Of a stretch of 64,000 nt of DNA, positions 26,616 through 35,634 are shown one piece after another. Numbering within the stretch: the first letter of the stretch is position 1; every line of letters starts with the position of its first letter. The notes below the pieces were generated by a model that saw nothing but the letters and a program-made list of their open reading frames with translations, did no database searches and was not told the DNA's origin. The DNA is from Granulicatella elegans ATCC 700633 (GTDB taxonomy: Bacteria > Bacillota > Bacilli > Lactobacillales > Aerococcaceae). The DNA is taken from assembly GCF_000162475.2 (NCBI RefSeq), contig NZ_KI391971.1:889929-953928 (forward strand), read 5' to 3'. The position numbers and the translations under genes are program-made.

Positions 26616-27211
26616 AACAACACCTCTGTATAAGATCTTAACTCATTTTCCATTCCTAGTTGCATAGCATAAGTTGATAAACGTAAAATATTTTTATCTT
26701 TACTTGAAAAGTAGGTTTTTATGCTTTCAGTAAACACTTGGGTATCCACTCTATCTTTGTCTTTTATAAGATCCAATATCGTACGTTCTTTATCATATAC
26801 TACAATTTCTCTACCAAATGGACTAAGGGAAGTGCTTTTTCCAATTTTATAAAATTCTTTATTAACATACTTGAATAGTATATTACTTTTTACTGATTTT
26901 ACACGACTGACATTATCCCCTACGGCTACTGTCATAACATAACTGAATGGCAATCTTGTAGTAAATCCATGTAAATAAGCTGCGGTTTCATGAGAAAATA
27001 TTCCTTTCGGAATTCGATGTGTAAAGTATAAATATTCATCAATACTTTCTCCAGGAAGTCCATACAGTCCATTAGCAATTTTTTCCAGTTCTTCTTTAAT
27101 AACCATATTTTTTAATACGTCTTTATGAATACCATACTCAATAACTTGTTTAGTAGTAATGACTCCATTGTTTTCCTTTATTTTTTCAAGTAATAATTCT
27201 TTTTTACTCAT
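26612..27211 (-). CDS. abiEi: AbiEi antitoxin/repressor
   Basis: Protein of 199 residues with an N-terminal winged helix-turn-helix (GVITTKQVIEYGIHKDVLKN, then GLYGLPG) and the AbiEi-type middle region (GIFSHETAAYLHGFTTRLP and KSTSLSPFGREIVVYDKERTILD). Such antitoxins repress their own operon and neutralise the toxin without direct contact. It is preceded by a strong promoter with a dyad that could be its operator. Confidence 0.9.
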   Translation of the reverse strand: MSKKELLLEKIKENNGVITTKQVIEYGIHKDVLKNMVIKEELEKIANGLYGLPGESIDEYLYFTHRIPKGIFSHETAAYLHGFTTRLPFSYVMTVAVGDNVSRVKSVKSNILFKYVNKEFYKIGKSTSLSPFGREIVVYDKERTILDLIKDKDRVDTQVFTESIKTYFSSKDKNILRLSTYAMQLGMENELRSYTEVLL

Positions 27212-27224
27212 ACTAACACCACCT

Positions 27225-27265
27225 TTTCGTGCTTAAAATATAATGTTTTTAAGAACAAAAGTCAA
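27225..27265 (-). promoter_or_regulatory. abiE promoter and possible operator
   Basis: On the minus strand: -35 TTGACT (27260-27265), 17-bp spacer, -10 TATATT (27237-27242). CTTAAAA and TTTTAAG arms form an inverted repeat spanning the -10 box (about 27232-27253). Confidence 0.75.
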
Positions 27266-27304
27266 GAGTTAATACTAATAATTTCCTCAAAGAACTTTAT
27301 AGTG

Positions 27305-27342
27305 CAAACAAGCCCCTAGCACTTACTAGGAGCTTATTGTTG
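27305..27342 (-). terminator. Terminator of the lipoprotein gene
   Basis: Hairpin with arms GCTCCTAG and CTAGGGGC on the minus strand, followed by TTGTTTG. Its plus-strand arms ACAAGCCCCTAG and CTAGGAGCTT match the terminator at 25321-25354. Confidence 0.65.
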
Positions 27343-27359
27343 TCATATTACTATTATTC

Positions 27360-28529
27360 TCATTCAAATTCAACATAATGAATTTCTGAATTTTCGTTTC
27401 GGAATGTTTCACCTTTTGGAATATCTTTTGTATCTTTCTTGAAGGCTACCCATGCCATTCCTTTTTCTGATAGGAATATCATGCTTCCATCATAGTCAAA
27501 TTCATGTTGATGTTGTAAGTTAATCAAACGATAAGGTGTTTTGTATCGTCCTGATTCAGTATCAGTTGCTGAGAAACTCATGAATCCAAGGTGATTTTGT
27601 TGGATAAATCCTCTGCTTGTATATCCATAGACCCAATCATATTTCTTTTCTGCTTGATTGACGTGGTAAATGGTTCCACTCTTTAAATCTGTGCCTAGTG
27701 AAACATATAATTCATGTTGATCCGTAAATAATTGATTCAAATGTTCTGTTGCACTTTGATGAGTCAACGTTACTTCTTTCTCTCCACTCTTCATATCGTA
27801 TTGAACAACTTCTGAATGGTTAGCACTTGCATCATAGCGAATATAATAAAGTTTTCCATTGAATTGAATCGGTGAAAAAGTATTTTGATCAACGACTTGA
27901 TCTTTCATCGTTGTTGTTTCCAATTGATGAAGCATATTTAAAGATGTATCTTCTTTACTATCCTTAACAACATTAAATACTAATTTCGAATCTTCTGTAA
28001 AGAATGCGGTAATGTGTTGAATCAATGGTATCTTTTCATTCTCTTTGACAGTTGTAACTTCACCCGTTGTACGATTCAATAAGTAGAAGTTTGCATTTTC
28101 TTTTGAGTCTGTATATTCCTCAAAAAATACCCAATTTTTGTCGACTGCTCGAACCCATTGATGGGAAACTGTTGCATCACTCATTTGATGAACCAATGAA
28201 TAGGTATTTGTTTTTAAATCAATTTCCAAAATACCAACATGATCCACACTACCATATAATTTTCCATCCTCTGATAACATTTGCGGAATAAAATCTGGAT
28301 ACTCCTCTGCATAATGAGCAACCATACTCTTGTCCCTAAACGTTTCAATAAATGAAACAGAATTAAACTGATTACTTCCTTTTCCTAATTGAAAGTTAGT
28401 GTTTTTACTTTGTTCCACCGTTGTAACACTTTCTTGAACCGTCGTTTCTTGAGTATTTTTCTGTTGACCACAAGAAGCTAAACAAATACTTAACAATACA
28501 ATACTAACTACTCTATATTTTCCTAACAT
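27360..28529 (-). CDS. Putative lipoprotein, propeller-like
   Basis: Protein of 389 residues with a signal peptide and lipobox (ICLASCGQQ, cysteine about residue 20), then a threonine/serine/glutamine-rich linker. The remainder has repeated strand-rich blocks such as EIDLKTNTYSLVHQM, YLLNRTTGEVTTV and YYIRYDA..VVQYDMKSGEKEV, which suggest a beta-propeller fold. I do not recognise a specific family. GGGGGAG precedes the ATG. It appears to be a single-gene unit on the cell surface. Confidence 0.8.
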   Translation of the reverse strand: MLGKYRVVSIVLLSICLASCGQQKNTQETTVQESVTTVEQSKNTNFQLGKGSNQFNSVSFIETFRDKSMVAHYAEEYPDFIPQMLSEDGKLYGSVDHVGILEIDLKTNTYSLVHQMSDATVSHQWVRAVDKNWVFFEEYTDSKENANFYLLNRTTGEVTTVKENEKIPLIQHITAFFTEDSKLVFNVVKDSKEDTSLNMLHQLETTTMKDQVVDQNTFSPIQFNGKLYYIRYDASANHSEVVQYDMKSGEKEVTLTHQSATEHLNQLFTDQHELYVSLGTDLKSGTIYHVNQAEKKYDWVYGYTSRGFIQQNHLGFMSFSATDTESGRYKTPYRLINLQHQHEFDYDGSMIFLSEKGMAWVAFKKDTKDIPKGETFRNENSEIHYVEFE

Positions 28530-28586
28530 AAAGACTCCCCCTATTACTGTTAAATAAATGAATGTAACCCAATTCTTCTACCCTCC

Positions 28587-28772
28587 TTAACTTTTTTGAT
28601 GTCTAATGCCAAAAATAATCGAGATGATGCAAAGAATAACACCTACAACAAACATAGGGAATTCAAACTCCTTAACTTCTTCTATAAAAGGAATGATATA
28701 CATACTTAATTCAATACAAATAACACCTACTACAATAGAAATACCGATTAATATTTTTTGCCCTGTTTGCAT
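28587..28772 (-). CDS. Small two-helix membrane protein
   Basis: About 61 residues with two hydrophobic segments (ILIGISIVVGVICIELSMYI and FPMFVVGVILCIISIIFGI) and a basic C-terminus. I do not recognise it. The start is chosen at the second of two adjacent ATG codons, six bases after GGAG. It lies between the lipoprotein gene and sdpI on the same strand. Confidence 0.55.
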   Translation of the reverse strand: MQTGQKILIGISIVVGVICIELSMYIIPFIEEVKEFEFPMFVVGVILCIISIIFGIRHQKS

Positions 28773-28844
28773 CATAATCTCCATTCTTCAAATTGTTATC
28801 GTTTTCACTTACAGTATACTGCTCATTAAATTAAAAATCAATGT

Positions 28845-28906
28845 GAAAAAAGACTTTTCTCCGTAGTAATTGAGAATATTGCCCAAAACTATTACGAAGA
28901 AAAGTC
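28845..28906 (-). terminator. Terminator of sdpRI, resembling a repeat-family outer stem
   Basis: GACTTTTCT..CGTAGTAAT pairs with ATTACGAAGAAAAGTC across about 20 bases, and on the minus strand TTTTTT follows. The GTAGTA-containing stem resembles outer stems of the repeat family, but no P2 or P3 core is present. Confidence 0.65.
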
Positions 28907-28915
28907 ATTTATCCT

Positions 28916-29557
28916 TTATTTGCTAATTTTATACGAATACACCATAGTAATGCCAATCGTTAACACTAAAACAATACTTACAAGAAACAATGCTAATTTG
29001 TTCCCCGCAAATAATGAAATTAAGATAAAGATTACACCAGAAACCATGCTCACAAATCCAAAGAATCGTTGTGTTTTTCGAAAAGCTTCATCTTTATTCA
29101 TAATCCATGGAACACGGAACCCAAAGTGTTTATTCGTTTCTTTGATTTTAGGACTAACATTTCCAATAAATATCATAAATAACCCCATAACAAATGCAAG
29201 AAAACGTACCTTTTGTGTACCAACACTAACTCCTGTCAAAATTAAGACAAATTGAAAATAGGCAATAGCGTTAAACAATAATAATGTGAGTCTAAAAATA
29301 TAACGGCTAATTTCCTTATTTTGACTTCCGACTAATTCTTTATCATCAATCCATTTCATCAAACCTGAAAATAATAGAATGAGGATTGGTAATATTAGAA
29401 TCGTCCAACGTGAACCAGTTGCGACAACATTTCCTTCTAAGTCAAAACGAGTGGCAATTGTCTCAGGTGCATACCAAACAACGCATAAAGCAAGTAATAT
29501 AGGTAAAAAAGTCAAAATGACATCTAATAAATAAATTTTTCTTTGTTCAACTAACAT
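28916..29557 (-). CDS. sdpI: SdpI-family immunity-type membrane protein
   Basis: Membrane protein of 213 residues with a DUF1648 region at the N-terminus (APETIATRFDLEGNV) and the SdpI signature GNVSPKIKETNKHFGFRVPW followed by DEAFRKTQRFFG. In Bacillus, SdpI protects against the SdpC toxin and also sequesters the repressor SdpR. Here the repressor gene lies directly upstream. The ATG at 29557 has GGAGGAAA seven bases before it, inside the end of sdpR. No sdpC-like toxin is in the window. Confidence 0.9.
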   Translation of the reverse strand: MLVEQRKIYLLDVILTFLPILLALCVVWYAPETIATRFDLEGNVVATGSRWTILILPILILLFSGLMKWIDDKELVGSQNKEISRYIFRLTLLLFNAIAYFQFVLILTGVSVGTQKVRFLAFVMGLFMIFIGNVSPKIKETNKHFGFRVPWIMNKDEAFRKTQRFFGFVSMVSGVIFILISLFAGNKLALFLVSIVLVLTIGITMVYSYKISK

Positions 29558-29558
29558 A

Positions 29559-29825
29559 TTATTTTCCTCCAATAATTGAATTCATCCAAACAATTGCCTC
29601 TTCTAAAACCGTTAAATTTAATTCATAATAAATAAAGTTCTTTTCCTTTGTTTCATAAATTAAATCCGCCTGTTTTAATTTTTTTAAATGATACGACAAT
29701 GCTTGTGGTGTGATTTGTAAGCTCTGTGCTAAGTCTCCAGTATTCGTTCTTCCCTGTCGTAAAATTTCTAAAATCTTACGACGGTTTTCATCCGATAATG
29801 CAGACAAAATATCATTTACAGACAT
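29559..29825 (-). CDS. sdpR: SdpR-like ArsR-family repressor
   Basis: Winged-helix regulator of 88 residues: ILSALSDENRRKILEILRQG, GDLAQSLQITPQALSYHLKKLKQADLI with the recognition helix, then a strand pair (EKNFIYYELN). There are no metal-binding cysteines, in keeping with SdpR-type autorepressors rather than metal sensors. It is cotranscribed with sdpI, and its promoter lies between two palindromes that are probable operators. Confidence 0.9.
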   Translation of the reverse strand: MSVNDILSALSDENRRKILEILRQGRTNTGDLAQSLQITPQALSYHLKKLKQADLIYETKEKNFIYYELNLTVLEEAIVWMNSIIGGK

Positions 29826-29839
29826 ATAATCATCTCTTT

Positions 29840-29918
29840 CTATTTAAAATTTTCTTTAAATAGATAATACTCCTTCTGAAATCAAAATGCAAGAGTTATT
29901 TAAAAATATTTTTAAATA
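29840..29918 (-). promoter_or_regulatory. sdpRI promoter between two palindromic operators
   Basis: On the minus strand: -35 TTGCAT (29887-29892), 17-bp spacer, -10 TATTAT (29864-29869). A perfect 22-bp palindrome (29897-29918, arms TATTTAAAAAT) lies just upstream of the -35 box, and CTATTTAAA-N6-TTTAAATAG (29840-29863) lies directly after the -10 box. Both share TATTTAAA arms. Confidence 0.8.
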
Positions 29919-29944
29919 GTTTTTTCAAATTTTAAGCAATAAAA

Positions 29945-29975
29945 GAACACCGGTGTTTTAAGTCCGGTGTTTTAG
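29945..29975. terminator. Possible hairpin terminator
   Basis: ACACCGG and CCGGTGT pair around ten bases and are followed by TTTAG on the plus strand and TCTTTT on the minus strand. It lies between the Fic gene and the sdpR promoter. Confidence 0.45.
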
Positions 29976-30015
29976 ATAAGTTCCGAAAAACTTTATCGCT
30001 ATTAGTGTAATTAAT

Positions 30016-30837
30016 TTATCGTTCATGAATTCTAAGATCACGATTGGATAACAGATGATTCTCATCCAACAATAAATTTTTAAGAAATAACTCTAGATAC
30101 TCCGTTGTTTCATGAATTCCTTTTGGTAAATTCGTATAATTTGCACGAACAAGTGCATTTCTAAAATACCAAGAATGTTCTGCAAAACTCTCATTCGTCA
30201 CAGTAAACCCAAGAGTTCTTAAATATTTAATAAAGAATACAGCAGTTGTTCTTGTATTTCCTTCTCCAAAAATATGGATTTGCCATAATCTAGAAATAAA
30301 CACCGCTAAATGATGAATGATTTCCTCTATTGTCAATCCTTTATAACTAAACTCTCTTTCTCTAGAAAAATCATACTCAAGGGTTGCCTCTAATTCAGAT
30401 GCACTTCCATACAAAATGGTATCTCCATCTAGTACCCATTCTTTTTTAGTAATATTATACTCTCTTATCTTACCTGCATGCGGATAAATTCCTTGAAATA
30501 ATTTTCGATGAATTGAAATATACTCCTGTGGCGTGAAGGAAAATGCTGTTTCAGAAAGAAGTTGTGCAATTCGAGAAGCTACTTTATCTGCTTCTTCAGT
30601 ACGTTCTTTTTCAGCTAAGTGAACTTCCTTTTCTTCATAATAAGAGTCAATTCGGTCTAATGCTTCTTCAATCGTAATGTACCCTTCGATATTCTGGGTA
30701 GCAGTTTCGATTAAATACTGAGATGGTTTTAATCCATCAACATCTTGTAAACCAATAGCTGTACGCCATGCATAGACCTTTTTCTTTTTATCTGGCTCTG
30801 ATTCTATTAAATAATCTTTAAATGGATCGATTTCCAT
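30016..30837 (-). CDS. Fic-domain protein (adenylyltransferase-like) with N-terminal inhibitory motif
   Basis: Protein of 273 residues. The Fic motif is HIFGEGNTRT, followed by FFIKYLR, with the flap region around YGSASELEATLEYDF. Fic enzymes transfer AMP (or other groups) to target hydroxyls. The segment TQNIEGY at about residue 48 fits the (S/T)xxxE(G/N) inhibitory motif, so autoinhibition by an N-terminal helix is expected (class II). It is a single gene; no separate antitoxin is seen. Targets are unknown. Confidence 0.88.
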   Translation of the reverse strand: MEIDPFKDYLIESEPDKKKKVYAWRTAIGLQDVDGLKPSQYLIETATQNIEGYITIEEALDRIDSYYEEKEVHLAEKERTEEADKVASRIAQLLSETAFSFTPQEYISIHRKLFQGIYPHAGKIREYNITKKEWVLDGDTILYGSASELEATLEYDFSREREFSYKGLTIEEIIHHLAVFISRLWQIHIFGEGNTRTTAVFFIKYLRTLGFTVTNESFAEHSWYFRNALVRANYTNLPKGIHETTEYLELFLKNLLLDENHLLSNRDLRIHER

Positions 30838-30939
30838 CCCATCAAACTCCTTCCCTAGAACATTTACAGTATTAGTATAACATTTTTTTCAACGTTTATC
30901 ATCTGTAGGAACGTTAATGAATGATGTTACAACACAAAT

Positions 30940-31010
30940 GACTTTTTACCGTAGTATTAGTAATGAGATTCGCTTTAGCGAAGCTGCTTAAGTCCTTCTT
31001 TTGAAAAAAG
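30940..31010 (-). repeat. Degenerate repeat copy E7 (P2 region only)
   Basis: TACCGTAGTATTAG followed by AATGAGATTCGC..GCGAAGCTGCTT resembles one outer arm and P2 of the family in reverse orientation. P3, P4 and the second outer arm are missing. The 30838-31073 gap otherwise shows nothing I can name. Confidence 0.55.
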
Positions 31011-31073
31011 CAAGACTATAACATAAAATATATTATTTAAACGAAATTTCATAAATGAATGGAAATAAAAAAA

Positions 31074-31204
31074 TTTCCATTGTAGCACGAGTAAAAGAAG
31101 TCTTTCCAGTCTTCTTTTACTGGAAAAATTGAGACCTTAGGCTCAATTTTTAGGCATGAGATTCGCATTTGCGAAGCTGCTGCCGTCCATTGCTACAATA
31201 GAAA
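31074..31204 (-). repeat. Structured repeat copy E8 (complete form, lepA terminator)
   Basis: Reverse orientation. Outer stem TTTCCATTGTAGCA with TGCTACAATAGAAA; on the minus strand the distal arm is followed by seven Ts, 15 bases after the lepA stop codon. P1b is TGG/CCA, P2 base helix GGCA/TGCC with stem TTCGC/GCGAA, P3 AAAAATTGAG/CTCAATTTTT, and P4 GTAAAAGAAG/CTTCTTTTAC. Confidence 0.85.
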
Positions 31205-31218
31205 AGTTTATTAAATTA

Positions 31219-33048
31219 CTATTTCTCTTCTTCGTTAAGGTTAAGCACTGACATGAATGCTTCTTGTGGTACTTCCACTGATCCCACTTGTTTCATACGT
31301 TTCTTACCTTCTTTTTGTTTCTCTAACAACTTACGTTTACGAGAAACGTCCCCACCATAACATTTCGCCAATACGTTCTTACGTAATGCTTTAATGTTTG
31401 TACGAGATAAAATTTTGTTTCCAATTGCTGCTTGAATTGGCACTTCGAATTGTTGACGAGGAATTAATGTTCTTAATTTTTCCGTAATGGCTTTACCACG
31501 ATTATAAGCAAAATCTTTATGAACGATAATACTTAAAGCATCGACTACTTCACCATTTAACATAATATCCATCTTCACTAGTTTACTTTCACGATAGCCG
31601 ATTAAATCATAATCTAATGATGCATATCCTTTTGTACTTGATTTCAATGAATCGAAGAAATCAAAAATAATTTCAGATAGAGGCATTTCGTAAATCACAT
31701 TAACACGATACTCATCCAAGTAATCCATCGTTACAAAAGTACCACGTTTACGTTGGCAAATATCCATGACACTTCCCACATATTCATTCGGTACCATAAT
31801 AGATGCTTTTACATATGGTTCTTGAATCGATTGAACACTTGATTGATCTGGCATTTCAGCCGGGTTAGAAACCACTACTTCTGTACCATCTGTTTTTTGA
31901 ACATGGTAAATTACTGATGGAGCGGTTGTAATTAAGTCTAAATCAAATTCACGTTCTAAACGTTCTTGAATAACGTCCATATGAAGTAATCCTAAGAAAC
32001 CACAACGGAAACCAAATCCTAATGCTTGAGAAGTTTCAGCTTCGAATTGTAACGCAGCATCATTTAATTGTAATTTTTCTAATGCATCACGTAAATCATT
32101 ATATTTAGAAGAATCAATTGGATACAAACCACAGTAAACCATTGGATTCATTTTACGATACCCAGATAAAGGTTCGCTTGCTGGATTGTTCGCTAATGTA
32201 ACAGTATCCCCAACACGAGTATCTTGGATTGTTTTAATAGAAGCAGTAATATACCCTACATCCCCAACCATTAAGTAATCACGACTAATTGGTTTTGGAG
32301 AGAAAATACCAACATCAACAACATCAAATGTTTTTCCATTACTCATTAATTGAATCTTATCACCAGGTCTTACAATTCCGTTTTGAATACGAACATTTAA
32401 GACTACTCCACGATAAGCATCATAAACTGAGTCGAAAATCAACGCTTGTAATGGCGCTTCTAAGTCTCCAGTAGGTGCTGGAATTTTATGAACGATTTGT
32501 TCTAAAATTTCTGGAATTCCAATTCCCACTTTAGCACTGGCAAGAACAGCTTCACTTGCGTCAATCCCAATTACATCTTCAATTTCTGTACGCACACGTT
32601 CAGGATCTGCAGCAGGTAGGTCAATTTTATTAATAACTGGAACGATTTCTAAGTCATTATCAATCGCTAAATACACATTCGCTAATGTTTGAGCTTCAAT
32701 CCCTTGAGCAGCATCTACTACAAGAATTGCTCCTTCACAGGCTGCCAAGCTACGGCTCACCTCATACGTAAAGTCCACGTGCCCTGGAGTATCAATTAAG
32801 TGAAAAATGTACTCTGTTCCATCATTAGCATCATACGTTAATTCCACCGCATTTAACTTAATCGTAATACCACGTTCACGTTCTAAATCCATAGAGTCTA
32901 ATAATTGATCTTGCATTTCACGGTCAGCTACAGTATCTGTTGCTTGCAAAATACGGTCTGCTAAAGTTGACTTTCCATGGTCAATATGCGCAATAATCGA
33001 GAAGTTTCTGATGCGCTCTTGTCGTTTTCTCATTTCTTCTAAATTCAT
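31219..33048 (-). CDS. lepA: Elongation factor 4 (LepA)
   Basis: Ribosome-associated translational GTPase of 609 residues that back-translocates or remodels stalled ribosomes. G-domain motifs are AHIDHGKST (G1), DTPGH (G3) and NKIDLP (G4); the LepA-specific C-terminus is present ([51 protein letters not shown]). Length is normal. It lies 18 bases downstream of mgtE on the same strand and may share its transcript. Confidence 0.97.
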   Translation of the reverse strand: MNLEEMRKRQERIRNFSIIAHIDHGKSTLADRILQATDTVADREMQDQLLDSMDLERERGITIKLNAVELTYDANDGTEYIFHLIDTPGHVDFTYEVSRSLAACEGAILVVDAAQGIEAQTLANVYLAIDNDLEIVPVINKIDLPAADPERVRTEIEDVIGIDASEAVLASAKVGIGIPEILEQIVHKIPAPTGDLEAPLQALIFDSVYDAYRGVVLNVRIQNGIVRPGDKIQLMSNGKTFDVVDVGIFSPKPISRDYLMVGDVGYITASIKTIQDTRVGDTVTLANNPASEPLSGYRKMNPMVYCGLYPIDSSKYNDLRDALEKLQLNDAALQFEAETSQALGFGFRCGFLGLLHMDVIQERLEREFDLDLITTAPSVIYHVQKTDGTEVVVSNPAEMPDQSSVQSIQEPYVKASIMVPNEYVGSVMDICQRKRGTFVTMDYLDEYRVNVIYEMPLSEIIFDFFDSLKSSTKGYASLDYDLIGYRESKLVKMDIMLNGEVVDALSIIVHKDFAYNRGKAITEKLRTLIPRQQFEVPIQAAIGNKILSRTNIKALRKNVLAKCYGGDVSRKRKLLEKQKEGKKRMKQVGSVEVPQEAFMSVLNLNEEEK

Positions 33049-33066
33049 TCATAATCTCCTTCATGT

Positions 33067-34404
33067 CTAAATTAATAACGGTAAAAAGACTTGTGCAATT
33101 CCTAGGAAAAAGAAGAATCCTAGAACGTCCGTTGCCGTTGTAACAAAAATGGTTGACGAAATGGCTGGGTCTAATTTCATAGCTTTTAAAACTAAAGGTA
33201 CAAAGAACCCAAAAATTGCTCCCACCATTAAATTCATTGCCATCGCTAAAACTACAATAATCGATAAATAAAAGTTTTGATAAGGAATATATAGCGCAAG
33301 TGCCGCTACAACTCCAGTAATAAGTCCGTTCATACAGCCTAAAACAATTTCATTCCAAACATACTTTTTGTCTTTTTCCAATGATAATTGTCCTAATGCA
33401 ATTTCTTGAATTGCTAGAGCTAGAGTTTGAGAAGCTGAATTTCCTCCCATTCCAGTAATTATCGGCATGGCAACCGCAAGAACAACCACTTGTTCAATCG
33501 TTGATTGGAACATCCCTACAACTGCTGAAGCCATAAAGGCTGTAATTAAATTAATTAATAACCAAGGTGTCCGTTTCTTAATCGATTCAATAAATGGTCC
33601 ACCAATTCTTTCTGTTCCTTCAACCCCGCTAATTAAAAGCATATCTTCATGATGCTCTTCTTGAAGAACGTGGACAATATCATCAATGGTAATAATCCCA
33701 ATTAAAACGCCCTTCGTACTAACTACGGGAACAACTGATAAGTCATATTTTGAAGATAAACGAGCAACTTCCTCTTGGTCTTCTTCAGGAACTACAGAAA
33801 TAATATTTGTATGCATTAAATCGTGTAAACTGACATCTAATTCATTTGTAAATAAGTCACGAATATCAATCCAACCAATTAATTGATTTTGGAATGTTGT
33901 GACAAATATTGTATGAATGACTTCTGTATTTGGAGAAATTTCTCTTAACTTCGTCAATGTTTCTTCAACGGTTAAATGTTCCTTCACGGAAATAAATTCT
34001 GTCGTCATAATCCCTCCGGCAGAATCTTGAGGATATTTTAACATCGTTTGAATTTCATCTTGAGAAGAACCCTTCATCATATTCAAATATTTTTTACGAA
34101 TTCCAATTGGTAGATTTCCTAAAATATCCACGACATCGTCATTGGACATTTGTTGGAACAATAGTCCTACACGTCGGAAAGGTAATTTTTCTAACATTCG
34201 AATTTGAAGTTCGGGGTCACTAACTTCTAAAATAGAAGCTAATCGTGTATTGGAAATAGTATACATGAAGTTTTTAAGCACTTCATCGGTTACTTCTTCC
34301 AATCCTAGAGCAATATCGATAGGATAATTCTGGTTGAATAATTCCCTAATTCTTTTGACATCTTTCGATTCCACCATTTGTTCAATGACTTTGGACATAT
34401 CCAT
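33067..34404 (-). CDS. mgtE: Magnesium transporter MgtE
   Basis: Mg2+ channel of 445 residues. The N-terminal helical superhelix (LFQQMSNDDVVDILGNLP) is followed by two CBS domains (GIMTTEFISVKEHLTVEE, LMHTNIISVVPEEDQ and VPVVSTKGVLIGIITIDDI) and five C-terminal membrane segments including MPIITGMGGNSASQTLA, the pore signature. GGAG lies nine bases before the ATG. No M-box riboswitch is visible in the short upstream region. Confidence 0.96.
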   Translation of the reverse strand: MDMSKVIEQMVESKDVKRIRELFNQNYPIDIALGLEEVTDEVLKNFMYTISNTRLASILEVSDPELQIRMLEKLPFRRVGLLFQQMSNDDVVDILGNLPIGIRKKYLNMMKGSSQDEIQTMLKYPQDSAGGIMTTEFISVKEHLTVEETLTKLREISPNTEVIHTIFVTTFQNQLIGWIDIRDLFTNELDVSLHDLMHTNIISVVPEEDQEEVARLSSKYDLSVVPVVSTKGVLIGIITIDDIVHVLQEEHHEDMLLISGVEGTERIGGPFIESIKKRTPWLLINLITAFMASAVVGMFQSTIEQVVVLAVAMPIITGMGGNSASQTLALAIQEIALGQLSLEKDKKYVWNEIVLGCMNGLITGVVAALALYIPYQNFYLSIIVVLAMAMNLMVGAIFGFFVPLVLKAMKLDPAISSTIFVTTATDVLGFFFFLGIAQVFLPLLI

Positions 34405-34462
34405 CGTTTATCACTCCATTCTGTAAACATACTATTAGTAGTATACCATATTTTAGCGATAT

Positions 34463-34491
34463 AAAAAAAGAGATACCCTCAAGATATCTCT
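34463..34491 (-). terminator. Terminator of the ABC/two-component operon
   Basis: On the minus strand AGAGATA..TATCTCT forms a hairpin followed by TTTTTTT, between the kinase gene and mgtE. Confidence 0.85.
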
Positions 34492-34539
34492 GTTGTTTGG
34501 AAGATTATTTTACTTGAAAAAGTACATGATGAATAAAAT

Positions 34540-35634
34540 TTATGTCACTATTTTTTTATTTTTTCCTGTATAAACACTAATTGTTACCTTCACTCCATCA
34601 TCTTCATTTTTAATTTCTAATGTTCCATGATGTAATTCTGACACCCTTTTAACAAATGCTAGCCCTATTCCAAAATGGGCATCATTCAGATTGCGATTTT
34701 TATCTTTTCGGTAAAATAATGAATCTGCATGTTGTAATATTTCATCAGTTAAATGCGCACCATTATTCCAAATACTAATCACTAACTGCTGATGAGCGTA
34801 TTGTAAATCAACTTTGATTGCTTTTTTATCTGCTGTGCTATACTCCAGTGCATTTTGCATCATATTCATCACTGCTCTTAATACATAATTCAAATGAAGA
34901 TATACTGTAGTATTTTTATCTAGCTTTTCATCATATTGGAAAGTAACAATTGTTTTGTCTTTTAGCAAATAATGGATTTCTTGTTCAATAGATTCGATGA
35001 CATCTTGTAAGGAATAATCATTCCATTCATTTTCGTTCTCATAAAAAGTTTTCGAATACAATAGTAATCGGTTAATATATTCAATCATACGATTGCTTGC
35101 TATATTGATATCTTGAATATAGGGAAGATATTTTTCTTCAATAGCTGAATGAGATAATAGTTCAGAATTTCCTTGAATAACTGTTAATGGTGTTTTTAAA
35201 TCATGGGAAGCTGCTGATACTTTAAACACTAATGCTTCCTTTTGTTGGCGTTCTTTTTCAAGCATCCCTTCGATTTTTTGTTGCATTTGATTAATTTTTT
35301 GATTCGTTTCTATAAATTCTGTAATCATTAAGGATTCTGTTAAATCACTAGATTCTAACCACATGGATTGATGGTAAACAATATTCATCTCTTTATGTAT
35401 TTTCAATAGTAATTGTCGTATATTAAAACTAACAATCACTAATAAAGCGATACATAAATATATCCAAGAAAAAATATTCAATAATACAGGATGAGCTGTT
35501 TCTTCACCAGCAACTTTAATAGAAATCGACAATAATGGAAGTAGGTACAATACTAAAATAGCAATTACAAACTCAACTATAATGGTAAGACATGTCTTTT
35601 GAACAAGTTGTTTAAAGCTTATTTTATTTTCCAT
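34540..35634 (-). CDS. Sensor histidine kinase
   Basis: Membrane kinase of 364 residues with two N-terminal membrane segments (about 15-37 and 50-70) and a short external loop, then a coiled linker. The phosphorylated histidine is in AASHDLKTPLTVIQ; the N box is NMMQNALEYS and the ATP lid FGIGLAFVKRVSELHHGTLE. The short sensor domain and the adjacent ABC exporter suggest detection of a peptide or antibiotic through the transporter, as in LanRK/BceRS-type systems. Its start overlaps the regulator gene by 16 bases. Confidence 0.9.
   Translation of the reverse strand: MENKISFKQLVQKTCLTIIVEFVIAILVLYLLPLLSISIKVAGEETAHPVLLNIFSWIYLCIALLVIVSFNIRQLLLKIHKEMNIVYHQSMWLESSDLTESLMITEFIETNQKINQMQQKIEGMLEKERQQKEALVFKVSAASHDLKTPLTVIQGNSELLSHSAIEEKYLPYIQDINIASNRMIEYINRLLLYSKTFYENENEWNDYSLQDVIESIEQEIHYLLKDKTIVTFQYDEKLDKNTTVYLHLNYVLRAVMNMMQNALEYSTADKKAIKVDLQYAHQQLVISIWNNGAHLTDEILQHADSLFYRKDKNRNLNDAHFGIGLAFVKRVSELHHGTLEIKNEDDGVKVTISVYTGKNKKIVT

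Noticed and set aside
28845..28906. A further full member of the repeat family after sdpI
   Set aside because: It has a GTAGTA-like stem and a T-run but lacks the P2 and P3 core, so I list it only as a terminator.
34405..34460. M-box riboswitch upstream of mgtE
   Set aside because: Only about 55 bases separate mgtE from the terminator of the upstream operon, too short for an M-box.
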